Assembly: GCF_900187385.1 (NCBI RefSeq)
Contig: NZ_FYEY01000001.1
Span: 4,216,001 to 4,280,000 of the forward strand
DNA from: Streptomyces sp. 2114.4
GTDB lineage: Bacteria; Actinomycetota; Actinomycetes; Streptomycetales; Streptomycetaceae
Length of the DNA stretch: 64,000 bases
Direction: 5' to 3'
The position numbers and the translations under genes are program-made. Below the pieces are notes generated by a model. It was not told where the DNA came from. It saw only the letters and a program-made list of their open reading frames with translations, and ran no database searches. This document shows, piece after piece, positions 53,241 through 61,576 of this stretch; position 1 is the first letter of the stretch; each line of letters opens with the position of its first letter.

Positions 53241-53726
53241 ATGCCCATGAACTCCGTACCGCGCGAGCCCGATTCGTCCTGTGCGACAGCCCGGCCGGCT
53301 CCCCGGTCGTCCCTGGCGCGGCGGCCGGCCGTCGTGCTGGCGCTGCTGGCCGGCCTGCTGGCCGCGGCCGTCGCACCGGCCACGGCGGCGGGCCGCGACG
53401 CGGTGGACGGCACCCGGGCGGTGGCCACCGCGAGCGCCCCGGGCCGGAGTGCCGATGCCTCCCGGCTCGCCGCCGCGCCCGCGCAAGCAGCTGTCTACCG
53501 CCACCACAGCGCGCACCACTCGGCCCCGCTCAAGACGGTCTTCAAGTCCAAGAAGTCCAAGACGTCGAAGTGGAAGTCGAAGGCGAAGAAGAAGGGCGGC
53601 TTCTTCAAGAAGCTCGGCATCTTCCTGATCGTGCTGTTCGTCCTCTTCCTCGTCGTCATGATCCTGGTGATCTGGCTGATCGTGCGCTTCTTCCGCCGCG
53701 CGGCGCGCAACCGGCGCAACGACTAG
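53241..53726 (+). CDS. Secreted or membrane protein with Lys-rich motif and C-terminal helix
   Basis: 161 residues. An N-terminal signal or anchor (VVLALLAGLLAAAVAPATAAG, residues 31-51) is followed by a His-rich patch (YRHHSAHHSA). Then come a strongly basic run (KSKKSKTSKWKSKAKKKGG) and a C-terminal transmembrane helix (IFLIVLFVLFLVVMILVIWL) ending RRAARNRRND. It probably spans the membrane with basic residues at the inner face. Family not recognised; likely cotranscribed with the DUF2127 gene. Confidence 0.65.
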   Translation: MPMNSVPREPDSSCATARPAPRSSLARRPAVVLALLAGLLAAAVAPATAAGRDAVDGTRAVATASAPGRSADASRLAAAPAQAAVYRHHSAHHSAPLKTVFKSKKSKTSKWKSKAKKKGGFFKKLGIFLIVLFVLFLVVMILVIWLIVRFFRRAARNRRND

Positions 53727-53919
53727 GGGGTGTCTCCCCACGGGCCGACGAGGCCTCGCGGCGCGTCCGTTCCGGCGGGCGCGCCGCTTTGTGCTGTGTT
53801 CGCCGTGCCGCGGGCCGTCGGCGTTCCGGCGCTGCAGGAATTCCGCTCCGGCCGGCCACAGCCTGACCGACTACGGCTCTGGCGGACCGCGGTGCCTGCC
53901 GATTACAGCCCTGGCTGCG

Positions 53920-54135
53920 TCACTTGCCGCGGAGAAGACCCAGAAATGTCTTCAACGTCAGCCGAAGGGACTGGTTCTTCTGCTTGAGGATGCGGGCCTG
54001 TTCCTGCGCCAGGTCACCTGAACGCCAGGCTCCGGCGCGCTGCTCCATATACGCAGCGGGATCTGCTTGAAACTCCCCGATGCGCGGGTCTGTTTCTAAG
54101 GCCACGCCGTTCCAGACACCTGCAGTCGTACTCAT
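53920..54135 (-). CDS. Small hypothetical protein, 71 aa; contains a TTA codon
   Basis: It begins at the ATG at 54135. The sequence is hydrophilic with a helical C-terminus (LAQEQARILKQKNQSLRLTL). Codon 13 is TTA (54097-54099). It is divergent from the GAF-type protein gene at 54478, which has two TTA codons. Codon use is less biased than in flanking genes. No family recognised. Confidence 0.55.
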   Translation of the reverse strand: MSTTAGVWNGVALETDPRIGEFQADPAAYMEQRAGAWRSGDLAQEQARILKQKNQSLRLTLKTFLGLLRGK

Positions 54136-54477
54136 GACTGAATCCCCCCAGGATTCTGCGTCGCGTGTGCGTTTGTCGCGGCGGTCGGGCATAAGTTCCG
54201 TCCCTAACCCCCGAGGTGAACGCCCGCCGTGAGCTGCCGATCCGTTTCACAGCGGGATCACTACCACTGGCCACTCGCCTTGCGATCATGAGCGGCCCCC
54301 TCCCGACGTGCACCCACGGTACGTCGAGCACATCGCCCTTATCCGGCATCACACACTAGCTCAGGAGTACCCGAATCAACCCTGAGATAAACGAATTTCG
54401 CCCGATGAGACTACTCTGTGTGTATCGTGCGTGACAGCGCAAGCAGCCTGGGGTTGGGGACAGGGGAGGGGTTGCAT
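54136..54477. other. Intergenic region between divergent TTA-containing genes
   Basis: About 342 bases of relatively low GC. It must hold both promoters. GGGGAGGGG lies eight bases before the right-hand start. No repeat or operator was recognised with confidence. Confidence 0.4.
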
Positions 54478-55212
54478 ATGGGGTGGGGTGCGTTTTCCGC
54501 CGGTGCGCTGGCGGTCCTGGCGTATGTGGCTCAGATGGTCATCGGGCTGGACATGGCCACGTGGCTGTTCTGGGTGATCACAGGGGTCGGGAGCGTGGCC
54601 ACGGTGGCCACGGTCTGGCTGGCCAGCCGTCGGGTCACGACGGCAAACGAAGCCGCGAAGGCGGCGACGAAGAATCAGCGGCGGGCTTTCGAAGATGTGC
54701 TCGTCCCCCTTGCGTCCAACCTCGGTCAGATTGTTTCGAGTCCGACAAAGGCTGAACGAAATGCACTGCAACAGCAGACCAAGCAGGCCATCGTCTCGCT
54801 CACCGCTTCACTGATCGGCCCTCAGGATGTACGGGCCTGTTTTCTGGAGCAGGTTCCCGGTACGCCGGCCGGACAGCGCGAGGTGAAATGCCGTAACAGT
54901 CTCTGGTCGGGCCGGAATGTGGCACCCGTGACGACATTCCGGGAGACGGACCTCCGAGGCAAGGAACTCTTGAAGCTGCTCGACGACGGCACCAGCACGT
55001 TCGTGGAAAATGTGGACCTCTTACCCGATGCCTTAAAGCCCGACAGCGACAGCTACAAGACCTATATCGCCTGTGCGGTGACGGCCGGAGATGAATCCTT
55101 CGGAGTTCTGGCCGTCGACGGTCTGCGGCCGGGGGATCTGCACCAGGACGACGTGACCATGGTCGGGGTGTTCGCCCGCATGCTGGGCGTCGCCTTGGCC
55201 GTGAAGAAGTAA
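54478..55212 (+). CDS. Membrane-anchored GAF-like sensor protein; two TTA codons
   Basis: 244 residues from the ATG at 54478 after CAGGGGAGGGG. Two N-terminal transmembrane helices (AFSAGALAVLAYVAQMVIGL and LFWVITGVGSVATVATVWLA) precede a helical linker and a GAF-like domain (about 90-244). The domain's last part YIACAVTAGDESFGVLAVDG and DVTMVGVFARMLGVALAV is characteristic. There is no output domain. Codons 182 and 186 are TTA (55021 and 55033), a strong hint of bldA-dependent expression. Confidence 0.7.
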   Translation: MGWGAFSAGALAVLAYVAQMVIGLDMATWLFWVITGVGSVATVATVWLASRRVTTANEAAKAATKNQRRAFEDVLVPLASNLGQIVSSPTKAERNALQQQTKQAIVSLTASLIGPQDVRACFLEQVPGTPAGQREVKCRNSLWSGRNVAPVTTFRETDLRGKELLKLLDDGTSTFVENVDLLPDALKPDSDSYKTYIACAVTAGDESFGVLAVDGLRPGDLHQDDVTMVGVFARMLGVALAVKK

Positions 55213-55289
55213 CCGGCGTCGCCGCCCTCGCCGTGGGCCGGACCGTCGTGAGGGGCGCCACGCCCGCCGCGGGCCGGGCCCCGGACACG

Positions 55290-55325
55290 ACGAGGGCCCC
55301 GATCCGTAAAGATCGGGGCCCTCGT
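55290..55325. terminator. Bidirectional terminator between GAF gene and tRNA-Ser
   Basis: ACGAGGGCCCCGATC and GATCGGGGCCCTCGT pair perfectly (15 bp) around CGTAAA. It lies beyond the 3' ends of both the GAF gene and the convergent tRNA gene. Confidence 0.9.
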
Positions 55326-55333
55326 CCTCTGAG

Positions 55334-55420
55334 CGGTAGCGGTGGGATTTGAACCCACGGAGGAGTTGCCCCCTCACGCGCTTTCGAGGCGCGCTCCTTC
55401 GGCCGCTCGGACACGCTACC
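55334..55420 (-). tRNA. tRNA-Ser (CGA)
   Basis: Read on the minus strand: acceptor GGTAGCG with CGCTACC, anticodon loop CTCGAAA (anticodon CGA), a long variable arm, and T-loop GGTTCAAATCC. Position 73 is G. It decodes UCG. Confidence 0.95.
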
Positions 55421-55497
55421 GAGAGAGAGCTTAGCCCAAGAGGGGCCGTGCGCCGAAATCGGATACGGAGAGGGGCCGGCGCGGGGCCGCACGCCGG

Positions 55498-56079
55498 TCA
55501 GCGGTCGCGGAAGAAGTCGGTCAGCAGAGCCGCGCAATCGGCTTCGAGGACGCCGGTGATGACCTCGGGACGGTGGTTGAGACGCCGGTCACGGACGACG
55601 TCCCAGAGGGAGCCGGCCGCACCGGCCTTGGCGTCGCGGGCGCCGTAGACCACGCGGTCGACCCGGGAGAGCACGATCGCGCCGGCGCACATCGTGCACG
55701 GTTCCAGGGTGACGACGAGCGTGCAGTCCGTCAGCCGCCACTCGCCCGCCCGTCGCCCGCCGGCCTCCGCGGCGGCACCGCGCGCGAGGTCCGTCCGGAG
55801 GGCCCCCGGGCGCGATGCCTGCTCCCGCAGGGTCCGGGCCGCTGCCCGCAGCGCCAGGATCTCGGCATGGGCGGTCGGATCGCCGGTGGCCTCCCGCTCG
55901 TTGTGGCCGGTACCCAGGACCGTGCCGTCCGCGGACAGCACAACGGCGCCCACCGGGACATCGCCGGTCCCGGGGGCGCGGGCGGCCTCGGCCAGCGCCT
56001 GCCGCATCGGTGCGATCCACGGATCGCGCAGCGGGTCGGGGGCGGGGGAGGAGTGAGAGGCGGATGGGGGGACGGTCAT
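55498..56079 (-). CDS. tadA: tRNA adenosine(34) deaminase TadA
   Basis: 193 residues from the ATG at 56079. The zinc-deaminase signature is complete: PTAHAEILALR (His ligand and catalytic Glu) and LEPCTMCAGAIV (two Cys ligands). It converts A34 to inosine in tRNA-Arg(ACG), which this window also encodes. Unusually, about 24 Arg/Ala/Gly-rich residues are inserted between the two motifs (SRPGALRTDLARGAAAEAGG), where most TadA proteins have a short link. It lies downstream of its usual actinobacterial partner gene. Confidence 0.92.
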   Translation of the reverse strand: MTVPPSASHSSPAPDPLRDPWIAPMRQALAEAARAPGTGDVPVGAVVLSADGTVLGTGHNEREATGDPTAHAEILALRAAARTLREQASRPGALRTDLARGAAAEAGGRRAGEWRLTDCTLVVTLEPCTMCAGAIVLSRVDRVVYGARDAKAGAAGSLWDVVRDRRLNHRPEVITGVLEADCAALLTDFFRDR

Positions 56080-56149
56080 GCCCCCAGTGTCGGGGACGTG
56101 ACCGGGGCGGGGCCGCCGGGCCCCGGGGTGCGAGCCGGCCGGGGCCGGC

Positions 56150-56716
56150 TCAGCGCACGGCTTCAAGGACCTCCGTGCAGCCCAGTGCGTCGGCGATGGT
56201 GCCCAGTGCGTCGCCGTCGAGGGCCAGCAGCTCCTTCTCGCCGATGCCCAGGTCGGCCAGCAGGCCGGCGTCGCCGAGCGGGCCGTGCGGCGGGCCGTCC
56301 GTGCCGTTCACCGCCTCCAGGGGGTCGTCGTTCTCCACGTCGTTGTCCGGTTCGGGTTCGCCGTCCTCCGTGCCGTCCAGGTCGAGGCTGTCGAGGTCGT
56401 CGGCCGCATCCTCCTCCTCACGGCCGAGCAGCTCGTCGGCCAGCATCGCGCCGTACGAGCTTCTGGCGGCAGCGGCGGCGTTGGAGAGAAAGACCCGCGG
56501 GTCGTCCTCGCCGTCCACCCGGACGACGCCGAACCAGACGTCCTCCTGCTCGATGAAGGCCACCACCGTGTCGTCGTCGACCGCCGCCTCTCGGGCCAGA
56601 TCGGCCAGATCGGTCAGCGTCTCCACATCGTCGAGCTCCGTGTCGCTCGCTTCCCACCCGTCTTCGGTGCGCGCGAGCAGTGCGGCGAAGTACACCGTGA
56701 CTCTCCCACTGGTCAT
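56150..56716 (-). CDS. tRNA adenosine deaminase-associated protein
   Basis: 188 residues from the ATG at 56716. The conserved core is VYFAALLARTEDGWEASDTE, LTDLADLAREAA and EDVWFGVVRVDGEDDPRVFL, with a C-terminal GDALGTIADALGCTEVLEAV. An acidic stretch lies in the middle (EEEDAADDLDSLDLDGTED). In actinobacteria this gene sits directly upstream of tadA, which is why it carries that name; its biochemical role is not known. The acidic region is the most variable part. Confidence 0.85.
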   Translation of the reverse strand: MTSGRVTVYFAALLARTEDGWEASDTELDDVETLTDLADLAREAAVDDDTVVAFIEQEDVWFGVVRVDGEDDPRVFLSNAAAAARSSYGAMLADELLGREEEDAADDLDSLDLDGTEDGEPEPDNDVENDDPLEAVNGTDGPPHGPLGDAGLLADLGIGEKELLALDGDALGTIADALGCTEVLEAVR

Positions 56717-56906
56717 AGGCGTGCCGGGTCGGGCGGGGCGGCGCTGCACGCCGTTGGTCCCGCCCCTTTCGGAATCGTGGCAGAAACAACGCGTTCGCGC
56801 GGGGTCTTCGACGCTGCGTCGTGCGGAGGTTGTGCGAGATGTCGCTCACGTGCCGCAGTACGGGCGGGGGCGAGGAGGTGGTTCGCTACCAGCGGAATGG
56901 GCTCCG

Positions 56907-57194
56907 CTACCAGCGGAATGTGCGCATCCGCAGGGCCTGGCGCATCCGTTCGGCCCGTGCGCGACGCGGCTGGACACGGTTCCGCAGCTCCTTGGCCTCG
57001 TGCAGTTCCCACAGAAATTGTGCGCGGCGCCGTCGGCGCGCCGCCGCCGCCCCGGCGTCCGGGGCCGCGCCCTCGGTGCCGAGGACGGCGTTTTCGGTCG
57101 GGTCATCGGTCCGCTTGTGGTCGGGCACGCGCACACCACCTCGGGCGAGGACTTCGCCCGACGGCAGGACGGCCGATCGGGCGTACGTGCCCAC
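56907..57194 (-). CDS. Small basic conserved hypothetical protein, 95 aa
   Basis: The GTG at 57194 is preceded by AAAGGAGGG, an excellent ribosome site, which fixes the start inside a longer open frame. The N-terminus GTYARSAVLPSGEVLARGG is followed by a variable part and a conserved basic tail (RRRAQFLWELHEAKELRNRV, then RTFRW). It looks like a Streptomyces-specific gene of unknown role, divergent from upp. Confidence 0.75.
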   Translation of the reverse strand: MGTYARSAVLPSGEVLARGGVRVPDHKRTDDPTENAVLGTEGAAPDAGAAAARRRRRAQFLWELHEAKELRNRVQPRRARAERMRQALRMRTFRW

Positions 57195-57303
57195 TTTCCC
57201 TCCTTTCGGTGGTTTGATGCCGACCACACTCCGATGCCGTGCGCGGCGGTCGGGTGCTGCACGGCGGGCGCTGCGGCCTTCCGGCTCGGTTAGTGTCGAT
57301 GTC

Positions 57304-57939
57304 ATGCGGATCCACGTCGTCGACCACCCGCTGGTGGCGCACAAACTCACCACGCTGCGCGACAAGCGCACCGACTCCCCCACCTTCCGGCGGCTCGCCG
57401 ACGAGCTGGTCACCCTGCTCGCCTACGAAGCCACCCGTGATGTGCGCACCGAGCAGGTCGGCATCGAGACACCGGTGACGGCGACCACCGGTGTGCGGCT
57501 GTCGCACCCGCGCCCCCTGGTCGTCCCGATCCTGCGCGCCGGTCTGGGCATGCTGGACGGCATGGTGCGGCTGCTGCCCACCGCCGAGGTCGGCTTCATG
57601 GGCATGGTCCGCAACGAGGAGACGTACGAGGCGCACACGTACGCCACGCGGATGCCCGATGACCTCTCGGGCCGTCAGGTGTACGTCGTCGACCCGATGC
57701 TCGCCACGGGCGGCACGCTGGTCGCGGCGATCCGCGAGCTGATCAAGCGCGGCGCGGACGACGTCACCACGATCTGCCTGCTGGCCGCGCCGGAGGGCGT
57801 CGCGGTCATGGAGAAGGAGCTGGCCGGCGCGCCGGTGACGGTGGTCACCGCGGCGGTCGACGAGCGGCTGAACGAGGACCGCTACATCGTGCCGGGCCTC
57901 GGCGACGCGGGGGACCGGATGTACGGCACGGCCGGCTGA
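57304..57939 (+). CDS. upp: Uracil phosphoribosyltransferase
   Basis: 211 residues from the ATG at 57304. The whole family pattern is present: VVDHPLVAHKLTTLRDKRT, ETPVTATTGVRL, VPILRAGLGMLDGM, the PRPP loop VYVVDPMLATGGTLVAAI and the uracil-binding YIVPGLGDAGDRMYGT. It salvages uracil to UMP in the cytosol. Monocistronic with a strong terminator. Confidence 0.97.
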   Translation: MRIHVVDHPLVAHKLTTLRDKRTDSPTFRRLADELVTLLAYEATRDVRTEQVGIETPVTATTGVRLSHPRPLVVPILRAGLGMLDGMVRLLPTAEVGFMGMVRNEETYEAHTYATRMPDDLSGRQVYVVDPMLATGGTLVAAIRELIKRGADDVTTICLLAAPEGVAVMEKELAGAPVTVVTAAVDERLNEDRYIVPGLGDAGDRMYGTAG

Positions 57940-57972
57940 CCGAGCCACGTCCTTCCTGCCTGATCATCGGCC

Positions 57973-58003
57973 GGGCTCCGCACCACGGGTTGGTGCGGAG
58001 CCC
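57973..58003. terminator. Bidirectional terminator between upp and the LytR_C gene
   Basis: GGGCTCCGCACCA and TGGTGCGGAGCCC form a perfect 13-bp stem around CGGGT between the two convergent stops. Confidence 0.88.
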
Positions 58004-58019
58004 GTGCGCGTGCGGCAGG

Positions 58020-58664
58020 TCAGCACTTGGCGTCGGTGGCGGGGGCCGGGGACGGGTGGGTCAGCAGGGCCAGGGACTTCGCGGCGTTCTGCCGGGTGGT
58101 CAGGTCCTTGAAGGCGTCACCGATGATCAGGTCGAGGTCGGTGCCCTTGCGGCCGTCGGTCTTCTGCTGAGCTCCGGTGAGCTGGGTGGCCAGAACCTTC
58201 AGCGGGCCGTCGGCCGCCCCGGGGCCGAGCAGTATTCCGGGGCCCTTGACCTTCTTGTCGTAGGCGGCGGGGGCGTTGCCCACCTCGCCGATTTTGAAGC
58301 CGCGCTTGTGGAGCTCGTCGGCGGTGCGCTTGGCGAGGCCGGAGCGCGGGGTGGCGTTGAAGACGTTGACGGTCAGCGAGCCGGGCGCGGGCAGTTTCCG
58401 CGCGGCGGTCCTGGCCTGCGCGGTGTCCGTCTTGCCGTGGTCGCGGCAGTGCGCTGTGTCCTGGGAGGCCTGGGCTGTGCCGCGGCCCCCGAAGACGTCG
58501 ATGAGCTGCAGGGTCCCCCAGCCGGCCAGACCGAGGGCGCAGGCCGTGGCGACGACGGTGAGGGCGATCCGGCGACGGTGGCGGGGACGGCGCATCCGCG
58601 GATACCTGTCGCCCGTGATGCGGTACTTCTTACCGCCCATCCCTGGGGGCGTCAGCATGCTCAT
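58020..58664 (-). CDS. LytR C-terminal domain protein
   Basis: 214 residues from the ATG at 58664. A short basic cytosolic start, one transmembrane helix (RIALTVVATACALGLAGW, about 31-48) and an extracellular LytR_C domain (about 85-200: LTVNVFNATPRSGLAKRTAD, GFKIGEVGNAP). LytR_C domains occur in LytR-CpsA-Psr ligases, but the catalytic LCP part is absent here. Probably a cell-wall-associated protein of unknown role. Confidence 0.85.
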   Translation of the reverse strand: MSMLTPPGMGGKKYRITGDRYPRMRRPRHRRRIALTVVATACALGLAGWGTLQLIDVFGGRGTAQASQDTAHCRDHGKTDTAQARTAARKLPAPGSLTVNVFNATPRSGLAKRTADELHKRGFKIGEVGNAPAAYDKKVKGPGILLGPGAADGPLKVLATQLTGAQQKTDGRKGTDLDLIIGDAFKDLTTRQNAAKSLALLTHPSPAPATDAKC

Positions 58665-58826
58665 GGGCGCAGCGTAGTGCGGTAGGCACGCCGTGCCTAC
58701 TAGATGATCAACGCGTCGTGCGAGAGCCAACCCAAAAGGGTCAATTCGGACAGGGTGGGTTGGGTGGTGCCGAGCGGTAAAGGGGGTTTTCCGGTCAGTT
58801 GGCCGGCCGGTGGGGGAGGTGGTGCG

Positions 58827-59123
58827 TCAGCCCAGTTCGAGCACGCGGGCGTGCAGCACCTGGCGCTGCTGAAGGGCCGCGCGTACCGCGCGGTGCAGCC
58901 CGTCCTCCAGGTAGAGGTCGCCCTCCCACTTCACGACGTGCGCGAAGAGGTCGCCGTAGAACGTCGAGTCCTCGGCGAGCAGCGTTTCGAGATCGAGCTG
59001 CTGCTTGGTCGTCACCAACTGGTCGAGGCGTACCGGGCGCGGGGCGACGTCCGCCCACTGGCGGGTGCTCTCCCGGCCGTGGTCCGGGTACGGCCGACCG
59101 TTTCCGATGCGCTTGAAGATCAC
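58827..59123 (-). CDS. Small conserved protein with ParB/sulfiredoxin-like motif (often annotated VapB-type antitoxin)
   Basis: 98 residues. After MIFKRIGNGRPYPDHGRES come RPVRLDQLVTTKQQLDLETL and GDLYLEDGLHRAVRAALQQR with LHARVLEL at the end. The LEDGLHRAVRAAL segment has the DGxHRxxAA pattern of ParB-like and sulfiredoxin domains, and the flanking strands fit that fold. As I recall, database entries often call it a VapB-family antitoxin, but no toxin gene is adjacent. Function unknown. Confidence 0.7.
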   Translation of the reverse strand: MIFKRIGNGRPYPDHGRESTRQWADVAPRPVRLDQLVTTKQQLDLETLLAEDSTFYGDLFAHVVKWEGDLYLEDGLHRAVRAALQQRQVLHARVLELG

Positions 59124-59180
59124 ACGGAAAGCCTACCGGGCGAGCGGCACCGGGCGCAGCCATGCCGCAGCAATGCAAAA

Positions 59181-59210
59181 GGATCATTGGCGGCAAATTT
59201 GGATCATTGG
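59181..59210. promoter_or_regulatory. 10-bp direct repeat GGATCATTGG at 20-base period
   Basis: Identical copies at 59181-59190 and 59201-59210, two helical turns apart and about 60-90 bases upstream of the ParB-like gene start. A candidate activator or repressor site. Confidence 0.45.
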
Positions 59211-59322
59211 GGAGGGGTGGGTCGGAGGATATGGCTGGATGTGACCCGAACGGGCTACCCGCGCGGCGTGTCCCGGGCGGGGCAGGGCTCTCCCCTGTTC
59301 GCCGCGGTCCTCACCCGGGCCG

Positions 59323-59955
59323 TCACCACTTCCGGGCGGCCTCCAGGCAGGGCTGCCAGTAGGTGACCCTGGCGGTGCGCGGGTCGACATGGACGGGCGT
59401 GCGGCCGTCCAGGCCGACCTGGGTGGGGGTGGTGCGGGCGGCCAGCGCGACGCCGAACTGGGCGATTTTCCGGCCACGGTGGCCTGCGCCGCCCGGTCCG
59501 CCGGCGGCGGAGGTGATGATCGTGGCGTACGCCGTGTCGTTGGGCGCCAGGGAGACCGCTGCGCGCGGCCGGCTCGCCCCGATCGCGGGAAGGGCGGGCT
59601 GCCGGTCGTTGCCGAACCGCAGCAGCGGGTAGCGCTGGGCGGCGAAGTCGCAGGTTCGGCGGGAGAAGTTGGTGACCGTCAGCAGCATGCGGCGGTCCCG
59701 TCGCGGCAGTGCGCCGGCGTGGAATCTGAGCATTTCGGGGGTGCAGGCGACCCGGCCGCCCCGGCCCGTGGGTGGACTGCCGCCGTCCGGGAGGGGCGGG
59801 GCCGGGGCCGGCGAGACGGCCGTGACGGAGCCCTCGCCTCCCTTGCCGGGGGCGCCGTGGCAGCCGGCGGTCAGGGTCAGCGCGGCGGCGACGAGGAGAC
59901 CTGCGGCAGCGGCCCGGCAAGTGGTGGCCCGGCAGGTGGTGGCGGTGAACGGCAT
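59323..59955 (-). CDS. DUF4232 lipoprotein
   Basis: 210 residues. The signal peptide ends LVAAALTLTAGC (lipobox TAGC, Cys near residue 32). A Pro/Gly-rich linker precedes a DUF4232 beta domain (about 70-210: CTPEMLRFHAGALPRRDRRM, LLTVTNFSRRTCDF, RYPLLRFG, SLAPNDTAYATI, ending VTYWQPC). Membrane-anchored at the outer face; function unknown. Same strand as the ECF sigma locus but 195 bases away. Confidence 0.85.
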   Translation of the reverse strand: MPFTATTCRATTCRAAAAGLLVAAALTLTAGCHGAPGKGGEGSVTAVSPAPAPPLPDGGSPPTGRGGRVACTPEMLRFHAGALPRRDRRMLLTVTNFSRRTCDFAAQRYPLLRFGNDRQPALPAIGASRPRAAVSLAPNDTAYATIITSAAGGPGGAGHRGRKIAQFGVALAARTTPTQVGLDGRTPVHVDPRTARVTYWQPCLEAARKW

Positions 59956-60150
59956 TGGGAGCTCCCCCGGGACGGTGGCGTGTACACGACCTTCGGCGCG
60001 GGTGCTGGCGATCCGCTAACGCACGGCTAACGGAGGCCATGGGTTTCGGCCCCCTTTGTCTGTGGGGGTGTCGGGCGGTCGGGACGTTGCCCGCTGCCCG
60101 CGGACCACTGCATGCGCATCACCGCCCGTGGAAGCCCGTTCGCGGGGCTC

Positions 60151-60837
60151 TCAACCGGGTGGCGGTGCCGAGGAGGTGCCGCCTTTGCCGGGGGCTGCGC
60201 GGGTGCCGTCCCGTGGGGAGGGGGTGGCCGACGGGGCTGTGGAAGGCGCCACGGTGGTCCCCGAGGGGCCGCCGCCCGGCTCTGCCGGGGGCCGGGGGCT
60301 GGGGGTGCCCGAACGGGAAGGGCGCCGCGGCGGGACCGGAATCCCGCTGGGCACTCCCGAGCGGGAGGGGCCGGCCGTACGGGGCGGTACCCGCGACGGG
60401 TGGCTCGGGGACGGGGCGGGGGACGGTCCCGTACGGGCCGACGGGGACGGTGCCGGGCCGACGGGGCTCGGCGGGGTCGCGGGCAGGGGCTGGTCCGGGG
60501 CGCCGGGGACGGTGGTCAGAAAGCCGATCACGACGGCGGCGGTCGCGGCGGCCGCGGCCAGCGGCAGTCCGAAACGGCGCAGCCACGGCCGCACGGGACC
60601 GGGCAGCCGGCCGCGGTGGGTGTGCGGGCCCGGGGGCGCGGCCGGCCGCAGGTCCCTCAGGGCGATGCTCTCGGCGCGCGCGGCGAAGGCCCCGCGCAGC
60701 CGGTCTTCCACGGGACGCCCGGACGCGGCGCCGTCGGAGCCGGGGCCCGTACCGCCGGCGCCCCAGCCGCCGTTGCCACCCGCGGCATCACCGGGCCCGC
60801 CACCCGTGCCACCGGTACGTGTGCCGGGGCCGTTCAT
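60151..60837 (-). CDS. Membrane protein partner of ECF sigma factor, putative anti-sigma-like
   Basis: 228 residues. Its start overlaps the sigma gene stop (ATGA), implying coupled translation. A Gly-rich cytosolic segment contains a short helical motif (VEDRLRGAFAARAESIALRD). One transmembrane helix follows (FGLPLAAAAATAAVVIGFLT, about 90-110), then an extracellular tail of about 115 Pro/Ser/Arg-rich residues. No zinc-anti-sigma motif (HxxxCxxC) is visible. Position and topology are those of anti-sigma factors; function is inferred. Confidence 0.7.
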   Translation of the reverse strand: MNGPGTRTGGTGGGPGDAAGGNGGWGAGGTGPGSDGAASGRPVEDRLRGAFAARAESIALRDLRPAAPPGPHTHRGRLPGPVRPWLRRFGLPLAAAAATAAVVIGFLTTVPGAPDQPLPATPPSPVGPAPSPSARTGPSPAPSPSHPSRVPPRTAGPSRSGVPSGIPVPPRRPSRSGTPSPRPPAEPGGGPSGTTVAPSTAPSATPSPRDGTRAAPGKGGTSSAPPPG

Positions 60838-61538
60838 GACCGCTCCTTCAAGATCTTCTCCAGCGAGTTCAGCGCGCGGCTGGCGATCGACTTCACCGCG
60901 CCGCGGCTGATGCCCAGCGTCGCCGCGATCTGTGCCTCTGTCAGATCGCCCCAGTAGCGCAGGACCAGCACCTCCCGGCGGCGGGCGGTCAGCCCGCTCA
61001 GCGCGGCGAACACCTCCCGGTGCTCCTCGTCCAGCACGATCCGCTCCTCGGCGGACGGCGCATCCGCCTCGTACGGCGGGGTGTAGCCGCGTGCGGTGCG
61101 TCGGCGCCGCAGCACCGAGCGGGCGGCGTTGACGACCGCGGTACGCAGATAGGCGAGCGCGTTGTCGACCTCGCCGAGCTGTTCGCCGTGCCGCTTGTAG
61201 AGCGCGGCGAACGCGTCCTGGACGACGTCCTCGGCGGTGGCGCGGTCGTCGACGAGCAGGACGGCCAGCCGGACCATGGTCAGCCGGTGGGCGTGGTAGA
61301 GCTCGCTGATCGTCGGCCGGGGCTCGGGGGGTGCGGGGGCGGCCTCGTCCGGCAACCAGGCCTCGAAATCCGCCGGTTGGCCGTACGCGGGAGAGCGGGC
61401 CGGGTGGCCGGGGCGCGGTGCTTCGCGGCGGGCGGCCGCCGGGCGGGCGGTGCGCAGCAGCCACCGCCACAGGGCAGGCCGGGGCCCCGGCAGGGCGAAC
61501 CGTACCGGGGCGTACTGCGGGCCGGCGGAGTGCTCCAT
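60834..61538 (-). CDS. ECF-type RNA polymerase sigma factor (SigE family)
   Basis: 234 residues with an N-terminal extension of about 75 disordered residues. Region 2 is YHAHRLTMVRLAVLLVDDRA with TAEDVVQDAFAALYKRH, and region 4 is LTARRREVLVLRYW with LTEAQIAATLGISRGAVKSI. Region 4 ends in SRALNSLEKIL. It belongs to the actinobacterial SigE-family ECF group (not necessarily SigE itself). It is coupled to the membrane gene downstream and preceded by a sortase-substrate gene on the same strand. Confidence 0.88.
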   Translation of the reverse strand: MEHSAGPQYAPVRFALPGPRPALWRWLLRTARPAAARREAPRPGHPARSPAYGQPADFEAWLPDEAAPAPPEPRPTISELYHAHRLTMVRLAVLLVDDRATAEDVVQDAFAALYKRHGEQLGEVDNALAYLRTAVVNAARSVLRRRRTARGYTPPYEADAPSAEERIVLDEEHREVFAALSGLTARRREVLVLRYWGDLTEAQIAATLGISRGAVKSIASRALNSLEKILKERS

Positions 61539-61576
61539 CGTTCCTCGGGGTGCGGCGGGCGGCTTTTCGCGGTGGC

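Noticed and set aside
58827..59123. Complete VapBC toxin-antitoxin pair
   Set aside because: No PIN-domain gene lies next to it and the motif pattern fits ParB/Srx better.
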